Source of the DNA: Paracoccidioides lutzii Pb01
Taxonomy: Eukaryota > Ascomycota > Eurotiomycetes > Onygenales > Ajellomycetaceae
Length of the DNA: 64,000 nt
Direction of reading: 5' to 3'
NCBI RefSeq assembly: GCF_000150705.2
Contig: NW_015440978.1
Coordinates: 186,001 to 250,000, forward strand
Shown here piece by piece: positions 45,149-56,269 of this stretch; positions within the stretch are counted from its first letter, which is position 1; each line of letters begins with the position of its first letter. The notes beneath the pieces are model-generated. The model was given only the letters and a program-made list of their open reading frames with translations, ran no database searches and had not been told where the DNA came from. The position numbers and the translations under genes were made by a program.

Positions 45149-46704
45149 ATGATGACGGCTATACCGTCACAACATACAACTTTCCTTGACCAGCCTCCCA
45201 GCTGTCTAGAATTCTGTCCTGCAGCCCCTGATTATCTTGTTATTGGGACATACCTCCTATCGGAAACACCATCGAATGGTCTCGCAAATCCCCAGCAAAC
45301 AAAAACAGGGAGCATACAACTTTTCAAACTCGATCCCGAATCTCCCCAACTGTAAGATTTTATATATGTACAAAGTTATCATAATTTGTTCCTTTAAGAC
45401 CTGAACTCGTTTCACACAAATTGTTAATTAGGAAATTCTTGGTAACGATAATAACAGGACTGAAATCCACAAAATATCCCTCCCCCATGCAGTTTTTGAT
45501 CTGCACTTTTCACCCCGCGATCCAACTTTGATTGCAATCGCCACAAGCGTGGCGTCTGTTTCTTTATACAGTCTTGGGTCTTTAAAGAACCATGACTCCA
45601 CGGCATCAAACCCCGACATCATCATTCACCTAACTACAATCCCTGTCCACGAAGACCTAGCCACATCGGTTCTCTATCTCTCCTGGCTTCCACCAGGACA
45701 CCTAACTACGGGTCATAAATATAGTCATGACCAGTTAGCCACAGATGGCTTCGCCGTCTCCTTCTCAGATGGCCGAGTCTCCATCTTTCATACTCAACCC
45801 CCCTTCCACATCTTTTCCAAAGAATTAATGAAGAAGATAGATTTACCAGGGGAGCCTATAGAGGTTTGGTACACCACGTTCCATCGTGGTAGGTCATCAT
45901 CCGGGAAAAGATTCCTAATGCTATTTTCTGGGGATGACTTTGGTAGTTTGCGTGTGCATGAATTTGCAGGTGATGGGGGTGTGAATGGAGACGGGAATGA
46001 CGAGGGCCAAAAGTTGTTGGTTAATGGTCAATTCCTAATTCAGACGAGGGAGATCAGTGATCGAGGGAAGCATCATGGGGCAGGGATCACGGTGATCTTA
46101 CCGTTATTTAGCGATGCTGGGGAGACAGTGCTGCTAACAGGGTGCTATGATGAATACCTTCGTGTGTATAAGTTTGCAGGACGGGGGGAAGTTTTGGCAG
46201 AAAAATGGTTGGGTGGAGGAGTTTGGAGATTAAATGTGATCACTGAAGTGGAAGAAGGGGCCTTGACGACGGAAGAAGATCCAAACGTTAGANNNNNNNN
46301 NNGGTTGGCTGAAGTTTGGATCTTAAATGCCGACACTGAACCTGTACGAACGTGGTCTCTGCATCGAGACTAGGTTCTAATGTAGAACGGGCACGTCCGT
46401 TCTTGATTCTGCTTAGCTGTAGGTATGCTGGAGCGAAGATTGTAAGGGTCCCATCCTCGACTGGTGGGGAGAGGTGCTTTTGGTTGTTAAGTGGGATATC
46501 GAAGTTTTAGCAGAGTTTACGGAACATGAGAGTATGAATTATGCATCGGATGTGTGGAGAGGTAACGGCGGAGCTGGGTCTGGAGCTATGCCTGGGAGTG
46601 GAGGCCAGGACCAACTTCAGCGGACGAATAGGGATTCGAAATTGCTCTGTGTCTCAAGCAGTTTTTACGATAAACGGGTATGTGTGTGGAGGGTGAAGGT
46701 ATAA
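45149..46704 (+). CDS. DPH7: Diphthine methylesterase (WD40), interrupted by an assembly gap
   Basis: Exon 1 is 45149-45350 (start MMTAIPSQHTTFLDQPPSCL; either of two adjacent ATGs). Exon 2 starts at 45458 after GTAAGA...AACAG and runs to ten Ns at 46293-46302. It reads LPHAVFDLHFSPRDPTLIAI, AVSFSDGRVSIFH, HHGAGITVILPL, TGCYDEYLRVYKF and EKWLGGGVWRLNV, all typical of the Dph7/Rrt2/WDR85 propeller. After the gap the usable frame is about 46340-46441 (FLILLSCRYAGAKI). A 50-base GTAAGG...TTAAG intron then restores the frame WDIEVLAEFTEHESMNYASD to the end SSFYDKRVCVWRVKV. Dph7 removes the methyl ester before the final amidation of diphthamide on elongation factor 2. The gap region does not read through cleanly and probably reflects assembly, not gene death. 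Confidence 0.85.
46293..46302. other. Assembly gap, 10 Ns
   Basis: Ten unknown bases inside DPH7. The sequence just after the gap (ggttggctgaagtttggat...ttaaatg...cactgaa) is an imperfect copy of the sequence at 46205-46245 before it, so the join may be artificial. Confidence 0.95.
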
Positions 46705-47048
46705 GCATGGCAATTAATCTTTTTTCCACGCTGCGTCTTGTAAGGTTGATTTGCATTATGCCAGGACAATGGCCCTTAGAAATGCAGCGGATTGACATCA
46801 TAATGGAGGTCATGAATAAATGATTCTCATTTACTAGCAGGGCTATGCGACAGAAATAACAAAATGAGAAAGTAACAATTCGCTTAGAAAACACGAGAAT
46901 AAAGTCAACAGGCACCAATAAATGGCTAAGGCTGCATTATTGTATTGTACACCCCATTCTCTTATCCTCACTCTAAATTTCTCGATACCCAGCCAAGGCT
47001 TCTGACAAGGCTTTAGCAGCAAGAAAACAAGAATAACAATAACCAAAA
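46705..47048. other. Convergent intergenic region, DPH7 / RPN12 3' ends
   Basis: About 340 bases between two convergent stop codons. Only presumed 3' untranslated sequence is seen. The minus-strand open frames here are chance extensions. Confidence 0.5.
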
Positions 47049-48018
47049 CTAAACAATGGTTTCCAACTCCCTGGCATACCCGATTGCATTCTCGATAATC
47101 GAACCACCAGCACGCAGGATACCCTTGTCTGAGTTTTGTGTTGTTTGTGTTGTTTCTGGTTGAGGGAAGTATATTCTTCCATCTCTAAGAATCCAACCCC
47201 GAGCTTGGGCAAATTCAACAACAGCCCCTTCAGAGTCAAGGAATAGCAGGTTTTTGCCATTAGATATGGGGAGGGATGGATAAGCCTTCTCAGAGCAATC
47301 GGCGATTTCGCTTCGGATTGTGCCAACCAACACCTGGACATATGATGTTAGCGGGGAAACTATACTAACAGGGAAACCACCCTCTTCCCCTGCGTCTCCA
47401 TAAGAGCCCATTATGAAGGAACAATCTTAAGAAGGTGCTTACAGAAGAAAAGATCCCAAAATCTTCCGACGGCACTCTCTCTGACTTGGTCTCCCGCCAC
47501 ACCTTATCATAGCTCCCCTCCATCAAGCTTCTCTCCAGCTCAACTGGGTATCTAATAAACGGGTCATCCTCGACATTTTGCCCCTTCAAAGACGCTTCCA
47601 CTACCAGTCCTTCCAAAACAGTATGGAAATCGGTATTATTGCCAAGACTCAGCAGATAGAGCAGATACAGGCCGGTGATCTTGCTTCTCTGGCTCGTTTT
47701 CAGGTTTAGCTGTGCCACAGACGCGCTCTCAGTGACCTCCAACTCTCGCTCCTTGTCGTAAAACGGTTGCAGCTGCTGGTAGTATCTCGTGAAAGAGGTG
47801 TAGTCGTTTATGCGGAGGGATGCGATGGCGCCTAGTTCGAAGATTTCGCGGGCAAGTGAGATAAGTTCGGGAGGGGTTGATGGCATAGGGACCAGGGCGT
47901 TTAATTTGAGAAGAGTTCTTTTTGCGTTGCTGAGGAGTTCTGTGGCTTTCCCTAACTGTTTGCTTTGGAGTTTGCTTTGGAGCTCTGCGATGATCGCGGG
48001 GAGCTCGTGGTTCGCCAT
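47049..48018 (-). CDS. RPN12: 26S proteasome lid subunit Rpn12
   Basis: Two exons, 48018-47443 and 47333-47049 (GTAAGC...GTCCAG), giving 286 residues. The N-terminal helices (LQSKQLGKATELLSNAKRTL, AREIFELGAIASLRINDYTS, RYYQQLQPFYD) and the PCI-type region (SKITGLYLLYLLSLGNN, VELERSLMEGSYDKVWRE, TIRSEIADCSEKAYPSLPIS) match Rpn12/PSMD8/Mts3. The C-terminal winged helix contains LLFLDSEGAVVEFAQARGW. Rpn12 joins last in lid assembly and promotes lid-base association. The start codon aligns with the family, and the gene is convergent with DPH7. A perfect TCACGTGA lies about 210 bases upstream of the start. Confidence 0.94.
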
Positions 48019-48572
48019 GATGCGAGTGCCGAAGAATGTTTCTGAAGAGGTCTATGCGTGGATATAAGTCTGGTATAATATATGACCGATTTACCTCAGT
48101 GGATCGGCAAAGAAACGAAGTTAAGACCAAGTCAGAGAGATATCTTAAACACAGCTTTGAGGTCAGTTCACACGATCGTGAGTTGGCGTCGCAAAAATGA
48201 TTTTCCGATCCCTTGATGAAACCTTGTCACGTGAAATCATGATTCTCTGCAAACACACAAAACCTCTTCTTTTCATAGATGCAAGGCCCATGTACATTTT
48301 TAATGTAGTCCGTTCATAAATAATTGATAAATATTATATTATAAATAACTAACCATTTGAATACATGCTGGGTTTGATAAATTCCATGCATCATTGTCCT
48401 CCCTGCGAACAGCATGCTCTTATCAAACATACTCGATTATTTGAAATCATGTCTACCGTCGCTGTAGTCCAAGAGAGAAAGATAAGTTTTTATTCGCTCG
48501 CAGAAATGCACCAAGAATAAATATATCAAAACAACAACATAGCTAAAAAAGTTAAAAAGAATACCTTGCTTC
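48019..48572. promoter_or_regulatory. RPN12 upstream region with TCACGTGA
   Basis: TCACGTGA occurs at 48227-48234. The remainder is AT-leaning spacer that also holds the 3' flank of the sedolisin pseudogene. No gene is supported. Confidence 0.4.
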
Positions 48573-50400
48573 TCATAAAGCTCTCACCAGCTCTGCTAAC
48601 GCTCCAAAATCCGGCGTCCCTAATCCTGTCACAGGGTCCCATCCGACAGTTGCATTCCACCCCGCTCCTGGAGTATGTGGCGCGGATAGACCGGAAGCGG
48701 TAGACTTGCCAGTGCATCCTCCCGAGCAACCGTGGATAATGTCGTTGAAACCTGCTCCCTGAAGGCTGTAAAGTAAGGGATTGAGAAATCCAAGCTCAGG
48801 CTTTCCTTCAGTTAGACAAATTGAGTTCAGATTGATTTCAATTGATGCAAACATCGGCGTGGCACCGCTGTAGAAATAGTCAGTATGTGTTTATCGTGGA
48901 CGCAAACAGGGTAGCTGAAGCTGAGTAGAGGGCAAGAGGGAGAAAGTGCGGGTAGACGACACGTTGGAATTTTCAACTGTAAGCGTGAAAGTAGGGAGAT
49001 CGAGTGGATCAATATACGAACGTAGCTCCTCCTGTTGTAACTTGCTCGTATGGTCAATAATCATAAAATCCATCGACTGGGCTACGATATCAAGAAAACC
49101 ACGACCAGTAGGGTTATAGAGGCCTTCCATTGACCACCCAATTTACCCAAAAGTTGTGATACGGCTTCACGTTGGTATGAAGGGCGGGGGTACCGGTCCG
49201 AAAACCCTCCTGACGAGATTGATGATGCGTGCTCAGGAATAGCGCCCTGTGTCCTACCGACAGATGTTAAGAAATGACAAGTAGCGGGAATACTAGGATC
49301 GAATCGTGCAGTAATTTTGCCATAATTAGTCTGACAGGCACTTCCTGGTCCAGAGGCTCCGCTGTCGAATATCAGGATACACCCTGTGCACCTAGTTGGG
49401 AAAACAAATCGCAGGTGGCTTTTTCGTATTTTTCAGCTACTGTGCGCTGATTTTCACCGTATGAAGTGGTAAGAACGGCTGGTAACTCCTCGTCCAAAAG
49501 GGAGAGCAAATAGTGCAACTGCTCCAAGTACTGCTCATTGTGCATTGGTATTTTCATCATGAAGAGCCAGATCAGGTATCATTGGGCTACGCCCTTTTGT
49601 CGTGTAGCATACCGAGGTTGCGTTAGAAAGAGCAATGGCATATTGAACATCCAAGCTGGCTTCAGTTGACACCAGGCTTGAATTTTGCAGGTTCAGTCCT
49701 CTATTAATTGAAACTGCTTCAAAAGAACTTCCCGTTTAGTTCCGGCGCGAACGCAAACTGTTGTTAAGGAAAGCTCCAAATCTCCACATCTAGCTTAATC
49801 CTCGAGATAACCTGATATTCCAAGTTTATTTCGCGGATCTGGTGTAGCCATGAAGTTCCCAATGTTATAGATTTCGCGAAGGCAGGCCTGGGTAACACCA
49901 TAACCACAGTCATTAAACTTGTCATCGGGTGGTAGACTACGAGGCGCAACTGTGCCTTTGAAGTCGGGTTTGTGGATAACTAAACCCTGTCGTAGGCTGC
50001 ATCATATGAACATGAGGGGAATTTCCGCGCAGCATGGAGTATTCAGGAGTTCGAATTATCCTAATTTTGCTCCATAGTTAGAAATATAGTGGCAGCCGTT
50101 CTGCTTGGGACACAGGTGCGATAGAGTTAATCCAGCTGCCATGGTTATGGAAACACCCTCTCGATACAACCACGACTAATTGCTTCAGACACGTGTGATA
50201 GTGGATTCAGAAATTGTTCGACCTGATCCCGCTTCATATGTTGTCCGTAACTTGGGTTCCAAGTTGTGGTCAAGTCCCATAACTGTGTGCTCAAAAAATC
50301 ATGAAATTTGTGGTATAACACAAAGCAAGGCGGAATTGTATATTTAAGGGCTTCAAGGGGAGCTGAAAAAAGATTTTATACTATTCCAAGGCTACCAGCT
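48573..50400 (-). pseudogene. Sedolisin (tripeptidyl-peptidase, S53) pseudogene
   Basis: Minus-strand fragments in several frames line up in the order of a secreted fungal S53 tripeptidyl-peptidase. The prodomain reads STQLWDLTTTWNPSYGQHM near 50280-50225, with HVHMMQPTT-like sequence further on. The maturation/N-terminal part (CLREIYNIGNFMATPDP) lies near 49890. DVQYAIALSN is near 49640. The active-site region carries EQLHYLLSLLDEELPAVLTT at 49530. The C-terminal part reads GLYNPTGRGFLDI (49125), then FLNPLLYSLQGAGFNDI and WDPVTGLGTPDFG up to the stop at 48573. At least five frame changes or stops interrupt it. The oxyanion motif SGDSG reads SGASG, and the GTSxS serine loop is not intact. 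The damage is mainly indels and is not AT-biased like RIP, so this is ordinary decay of a single-copy gene. Confidence 0.88.
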
Positions 50401-51543
50401 AGTGAAGGCTCCAATGAAGCCTGAAAAGAATGAAACCATTCGGAAATGACGTTCTGCTATTCAGTAAAGTTCTCTAGAAACAACTCCGTTGAAGAAGATG
50501 CCGTGTGAAAATCATGTAGCTTCAAATTGTGTGCGACATCAAGGGAATGCCAATGTTCAACCTAACAAATGGCGGCGAGCCGTACAGCGATTCCGGCGTT
50601 TAACAGTGACCGTCATTTTGGCATCAATAGGGAAGTTTGACAAGGAATCCCACATGGAATCAACCATTATTTAGCTTAAAGATTTAGTTAATAGTCAGGA
50701 GATGGATATCTCCACCAGGGTTTCGAGAACGCTCCAGAATGATTCGTGGACTTTTCGCCAATAGTTTCTATCTATTTCTTCACTTAGATGAATCATGGAA
50801 CGACTGGTAAATCGAAACTTGCTAAGAATTGAAGATTCAGTCGGAGCAGCAGGCAAATTGATTGACAGCAGTTCTGTATAAGTTGTGAGCTGGTGTAGTG
50901 TTAACTTCCCGAAAAGCAAGTCTGGGGATTGGTTAATTCTGCACCTCTACTCAGTCCCAGAAATGCCCCGTGTTGCACCGGAAGGATATATATGATCAGA
51001 GACAGCGATGTAGGTCCCTAAGCAAGTTAATGTTGCCTTCTGACTTTTGTTTTCAGGTTGTCGATCCCGGAACTGGTAACTAAATGTCTACTTGGAATCT
51101 TCTATGGAAAGTTTTTTAAATATGGACTTTATCACGTGATCTATCTGGTCTCCCCAACACACAAACTCCATCTCCGGCACACCGAGGAATCCCTCCTCAA
51201 CTCTACGGGCTCAAAACAACGGGAGACAGACACGGAACTTGTTCTGGCATTTCCATTGAGCAACTTGATCCCATAGCCGATATTGTCTCTATGCCAAAGT
51301 TCATGTTTTTTTGTTGAATGAGCTAGACTCTTGTGCCTTGGTCTTCATTGAAGCCAGCGTTCCCCGCGTCAGATTTCTGTCCGCTTTGGTTCAGCGGCAG
51401 TTATTTTCGAGTCGACAATGATACCACTGAATCCCCGGTAGCCAGTATCTTCTACCGCATGTTCAGCTAGAAACAACCTATATACCCTGATTTCGGATTT
51501 CGCATAACTGAATACAAATTCTTCCAACCATTGAATATCCAAA
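50401..51543. other. Intergenic, no supported gene
   Basis: The region between the sedolisin pseudogene 5' end and TBCC. Open frames at 50489-50919 and 51058-51276 show no family resemblance. A perfect TCACGTGA lies at 51132-51139. The proximal part is presumably the TBCC promoter, and the old protease promoter and signal-peptide region may lie in the first few hundred bases. Confidence 0.45.
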
Positions 51544-53110
51544 ATGTCCTCTTCGGCCGTCACCAGTGCAGAACAATTGCCCAATGAGCATAATCCCCAG
51601 AGCAAACCGGATATATCGCTGAAAGACCGTTTTTTCCGCTATTTTCAGCATGAGATTACAGGTGGGGTTGGGTCTCATGCGGTTATCAGCTTTATACGCC
51701 TTTCTCGCTAACCTCATTTTGCATCTGTAGCCCTTCAGGAGCAAATGGACCATCTGGGTTCCACTTCGCTGATTGGAGGAGAACGCGCTGATGCTATCGA
51801 TCATTGTCTAGCTGGGATTGCTCGACTGTCAAGCGAAGTGAAAGATGCGTCAGCTTCCATTCCACCATATGACCAGCGGATATACGCTGATGTACGTTAC
51901 CGCGATAAAGTGGATTTCCTTACATTTATCTCTATCTATTTTTGAGGGGTGGTCTTTAGTTCACGGGTGGCAATCTGGGTTGCCAAGCCGTTTTTATATG
52001 GTTTAAGATCTTCTTTTTAACACCTTTTAGGCAATCAAAGCGCTCCAAGACAAACTTGCGGAAGTACGAGCGAGTTTTGCGCCGCGCTCTAAATTTTCCT
52101 TTAAAACCGCTCGCAAAAACCCCTCTGCGATATCTTTAGCAGATGCCGAGGAGATAGCTGCTCAGGGTCGCCGCCACATTCCTGGGTATCGATCCAATGA
52201 TAATTCGCTTCAGTCGTCCGCCAGCCCATCACCGATATCCTCGTCAACTCCCATCAATGATTGCATGTCCATTCTTCAACAAAACTCTTCCGCCCCGCTT
52301 AAAACTACCAAGAATCCCGGGGTTCTAGATAATGGTGGCGCCAACAGTCCCAAGAGTTCTACCACCAAATATTCCACCACTGCGGGGTCTGCAACTGTAT
52401 CTGTGAGTTCGCATACTGGTGTTCACGTGGTGCTACCAATTTCTGCGTCAAAGCCTGCCACGCCTGCCTCCATAAGTTCTTTACAACATTGCGTTGTCGA
52501 TATGTCAATTCCTACAACTGAGCAGCCGTTCGCTAGCCTTATCACAAAAGACATCACCGAAAGTCTACTTCTCTGTGGGCAAGTGAATGGCCCTGCGCAT
52601 ATTACCGGGGTCAAGAACAGCGTTATTGTGGTCACATGTCATCAATTTCGAATGCACAATTGCCAGGATGTAGATGTCTATCTCAGTTGTTCCAGTAAAC
52701 CAATCATTGAAGACTGCAGCGGTATCCGGTTCGGGAACATTCCAGAAATCTATGTATGCTACTCTCCACGTGCTTCTGCCAGTCCCTGCTGTGTTTTCCA
52801 CTCAACCCATCAACCCCAGCACCTCCATTCCGCCACTGAACGAACCAACAAATACATAGTCGCCACTTAGATACACTAAGACTAACCACTTGTCTACATA
52901 TAGGCTTCAAGACCCACAAAAGGAAACCAATCAGACATGTGGAACCAGGTGCAAGATTTCAAATGGATTAAAGCTGAACAAAGCCCTAACTGGAGAATTA
53001 TGGACGAGAATAAGAGAATCCCAGAAGATGTGTGGGAAAATGTCGTCCGTGGCGCGCCTGAAGTATCAGTTGACATGATTCTAAAGGCGGTAAAGATAAT
53101 TGGGTCTTGA
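51544..53110 (+). CDS. Tubulin-folding cofactor C
   Basis: Four exons: 51544-51661, 51731-51891, 52031-52753 and 52904-53110, giving 402 residues. The N-terminal spectrin-like helices read DRFFRYFQHEITALQEQMDH and DAIDHCLAGIARLSSEVKDA. A Ser/Thr-rich linker follows. The C-CAP/cofactor C-like beta-helix domain contains ESLLLCGQVNGPAHITGVKN, VVTCHQFRMHNCQDVDVYLS and PIIEDCSGIRFG. That last segment includes the conserved arginine finger (the R of CHQFRMH) used to trigger GTP hydrolysis on beta-tubulin and Arl2-type GTPases. The last exon supplies WNQVQDFKWIKAEQSPNW, a hallmark of fungal TBCC. All introns are GT-AG (the first donor is GTGGGG), and phases agree throughout. Confidence 0.93.
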
Positions 53111-53999
53111 AAAGAATGTTGTCCGGCTTCAAAACCCGCCTTGTCAACGTGCCTAGGTCAATATCGTGAGTTAGCACTTACATCCGAAGAAGGAATAGTA
53201 TAAACCACCTCCAGCATATGGCAACTTGCGCGAGACCCATGAACGAGACAATAGACGCAACGAGGGGAGAGAGCATTGCCAGAAAACCAGTGTTTTATAG
53301 AAACCACCTGCTACCATCGCTTCATTCATTGGAAATCCATACTCAAGAACTTCATTTAGCCTTGCTGTCTTCTGGCCTGTCTTACCCACTGGCCACCAAG
53401 GTACTTGGACTTGTCTTGCGGCAGGTTGAGTCAGCAGTGTGGATTTTGCTTGCATGTATTTAAATAATCTGCCGTGCTAGTCTACGCCATTGCTTAGTTA
53501 TTTTTGTATCATGAATGTGTATGTCCTCGAAAGGAGAGCTTGTTATTGTTGGTTTCCTCATGTCGAATCAACTTCATTATTCAAATCTTACTCGCGTTTT
53601 GTTGTGAGTCTAGTATTTGCCGCATACGAATCACACATTCGAGATTTAACTCTCAAAACATATTATATTAGATCAAAACTCCATCGAAGAGCACTGTAGA
53701 AGCGTACACCTCTGTAATGAGTTTATAATTCCTACTAATAATGTAATTTTGATCAGAGTTTCAATTGAAATTTGTAAATTGAGATAAGTCTAGATTCAAC
53801 TGGCACTGTTAAAAGAATAAATTATACCAAAATTCTAGCAGACAGTGGCTTGATACACAAACGAAACTAATATGCACATGCAGTATGAGATGTGAATCAA
53901 TAATCCCAGAGCATGTATCATATATCGCTGCTGGAAATGTTTTGGAACACAGTACCAGCTCACAACAAAACGAGGAAAATAGCAGTTGAAATGGTCTCC
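53111..53999. other. Convergent intergenic region, TBCC / AMSH-like 3' ends
   Basis: About 0.9 kb between convergent stop codons. The minus- and plus-strand open frames at 53171-53699 overlap each other and resemble nothing known. Composition becomes AT-leaning after about 53640. I see no gene. Confidence 0.45.
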
Positions 54000-55653
54000 C
54001 TATCGAAGGCGCAAATCTACAATTTCAAACTCCAAACCTTTAGCCTCAAAAACATGACCAGGCCTCAGTGCATCAGTATAGATATTAGATTCTGCATGCG
54101 GATGGAAAATACCCGGTTGTGTGCATGCGAGCACACACTTCAATCCTGGGGGATCTGTAAGCCGGAACACCCCCCAGTCGGGATCCTTGCTGGGTGCGCA
54201 AACAATCGCAATACTTTCCGCTAACATTACTTGATAGCCAGACTGCGTGTGCAAATCGCGGGAGCTCATGAAGCAGGTTTGTGTTGGGTGAGTATGTATC
54301 CAACCAAGAACCATCAGATCTTCGGAATCGCAGTAGTCAAAAATGACGGCCTCGTTGATCATTTCGCAGGTGTCCGATGTAGACTCTTGGTCAGGTATGA
54401 GGAGTGTGGAGATAAAGAAAGCGTTGGATATTAGTGTTCCGCATAAGATACCACAGGTTTCGAGGTTGCGCTGCGTATTAGGGGCAGCGATGGAAAGGAA
54501 CTTTTTCCGGAGATCGGGAGAAATGAAAATTGTCCGAAGAGGGGTCCCATTTTCAAGATAGGCTGAAGGTTTAAAGGTAAATCCTGATGGCTGGGGGTCT
54601 ACAGATGGAGTTATACTTCTGGTAGAAATGTCGTTCGTTGAAGTTAGACAAACAGTTGATACCTTGCTCGGAATAGGAAGGGGAGATAGTGGAGGAAAAG
54701 GTAAGTTGGTAGACCGCGCTGGAGGTGACAGGGAAGACTCCTGTATCTTGGCCGGGAGTTGCGGTGGGAGAAGTGTGTTGGATGCAACAAGTTCCTCCTT
54801 ATCAGGTAGGGGCGGAGGCAGTTGTTCAACACCAGAAGCCTGTTGGCGGGGAACACTGGGATATTTGAAACTAGACACAGGCCTTGAACTACTAGGTCTT
54901 GGGTATATGGTCCTGTTTTGTCCATGGTCGTTGCGAGTTGAAGGTTGACTCGGGCTTGACGGTTGTCTTCTAACCGTTGTCTCTGTTCTTAAGACTTGAG
55001 ACCATACATCTTGGAGACGCTGACTGAGGTCATCTGTCTGCTCATAGGTATCGCAAGGCTCAGATACCGCGCGAGCAGTTGCTCGCCGGCTAAATTCCCT
55101 CTGGGCAAGTTTGACAGCGAACTCCCTATTCTTAGCTGCATCTAACGGTTCCGGAACTCCAGCTAATGCAGGGTCAGCCGGGGCATTTGCAGTTATAAGA
55201 TTACCGTTTTCTGGTAGAGGAGGTGTCCTTTTGGCCTCTCTGTTACGGGAAAGCTGAGTGTATTGTTCATATCGTTTGTTGATACGAGGTTTTAACAGCT
55301 CGAGTTTGGTGAGGTTCTTTTGGACTTCCCGTTTTGCGGCAGCTATAGCTTTGCGATTATCCTCCAGTCGCGCATCCGGATGGGTCGCAATATGTGAGAG
55401 TACAAGTTGCGCATGTCTGAAAAGCAGAAGATATGCCTGTTGATCGTTTCCTTCGCGTTCGTATATGCTAGCCTGCAGGTTAAAAAGTAGGGTTAGAGGA
55501 GCACAGTAAGAATCCTGCAGAACAAAACTAAAAGCGTACCTCTTTAACTAGTAGCCCGGCTGCCCGTATCCAGTAACGTAATGGAGAGAAAGGGTCGAAC
55601 TCGAATTCTGAAGCTTGACGGGCAATCTGCTCGACACTCAAGGGCGGTAACAT
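54000..55653 (-). CDS. AMSH/STAMBP-type JAMM deubiquitinase (sst2-like)
   Basis: Two exons, 55653-55540 and 55472-54000 (GTACGC...CTGCAG), giving 528 residues. The N-terminal USP8-dimerisation (MIT-like) helices read PLRYWIRAAGLLVKEASIYE, QAYLLLFRHAQLVLSHIATH and ENRKAI-type DNRKAIAAAKREVQKNL. A Pro/Ser-rich linker follows at about 200-340. The JAMM/MPN+ domain has the catalytic Glu at about 376 (NLETCGILCG) and the zinc motif IHTHPTQTCFMSSRDLHTQ at about 430-448, with both His, the Ser and the Asp present. It therefore looks catalytically intact. AMSH enzymes cleave K63-linked ubiquitin chains from cargo at ESCRT-0 endosomes. The length and the Cys-containing insertions fit the AMSH branch, not Rpn11 or Csn5. 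Confidence 0.93.
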
Positions 55654-56269
55654 TTTGGGGGTGGATGGTATGTTTCAGTTCTATTGTCACTGGGAATCTA
55701 AGCTGGGAGAGATAGAAACGGAAACAGAATCGCTGAGATTTACGCTGATGAGGACATTAGACAGCAGGAACTGGATTTGTTTGGCCCATCGACGCAGTTG
55801 CACGTAGATTTGATGAGTAGTCTGGAGGACGGGAGCACGTTGGGTGGGGGATAAGGACAGTCCTGGAGAGAGACAGAATGGCAGGGCATGTTTTCGCTTT
55901 CCCACGATAGGTTATAAGTCGCTCAAATGCGGGAATCCGCAGGCGCTGCCGTGGTGGTGTACGGTGATGATGGTTGATGGTTGACGTGGTTAGGCATCCC
56001 CATTAAATTAGTTGGTCAAACGAAGGTTGAATTTTGCGCAGTCTTTCATCCCTTCGCCAAGACTAGAAAATATTTAAATCTGCCGAATCGAAGAAACTTT
56101 TTCGGCTTCAACTTTTGTTGCATTTCCAGCAACCAAAAACATTTCACCGCAAACTGGCTTGATATCTTGTAAGACAGAATTTCATTTTTGTTACTATTTC
56201 TTTCTCTTGTATATTCTTTCCTTTATTAATACCCCGTGTTCCAGGACCTTGCGCTTCATTTGCACCAGG
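55654..56269. promoter_or_regulatory. Divergent promoter region, AMSH-like / MTF1
   Basis: About 620 bases between divergent starts. Short frames on both strands have no family match. No specific motif is assigned. Confidence 0.4.

Noticed and set aside
51369..51804. Minus-strand frames of 78 and 108 codons
   Set aside because: Antisense to the first exons and intron of TBCC, whose splice structure and family match are clear.
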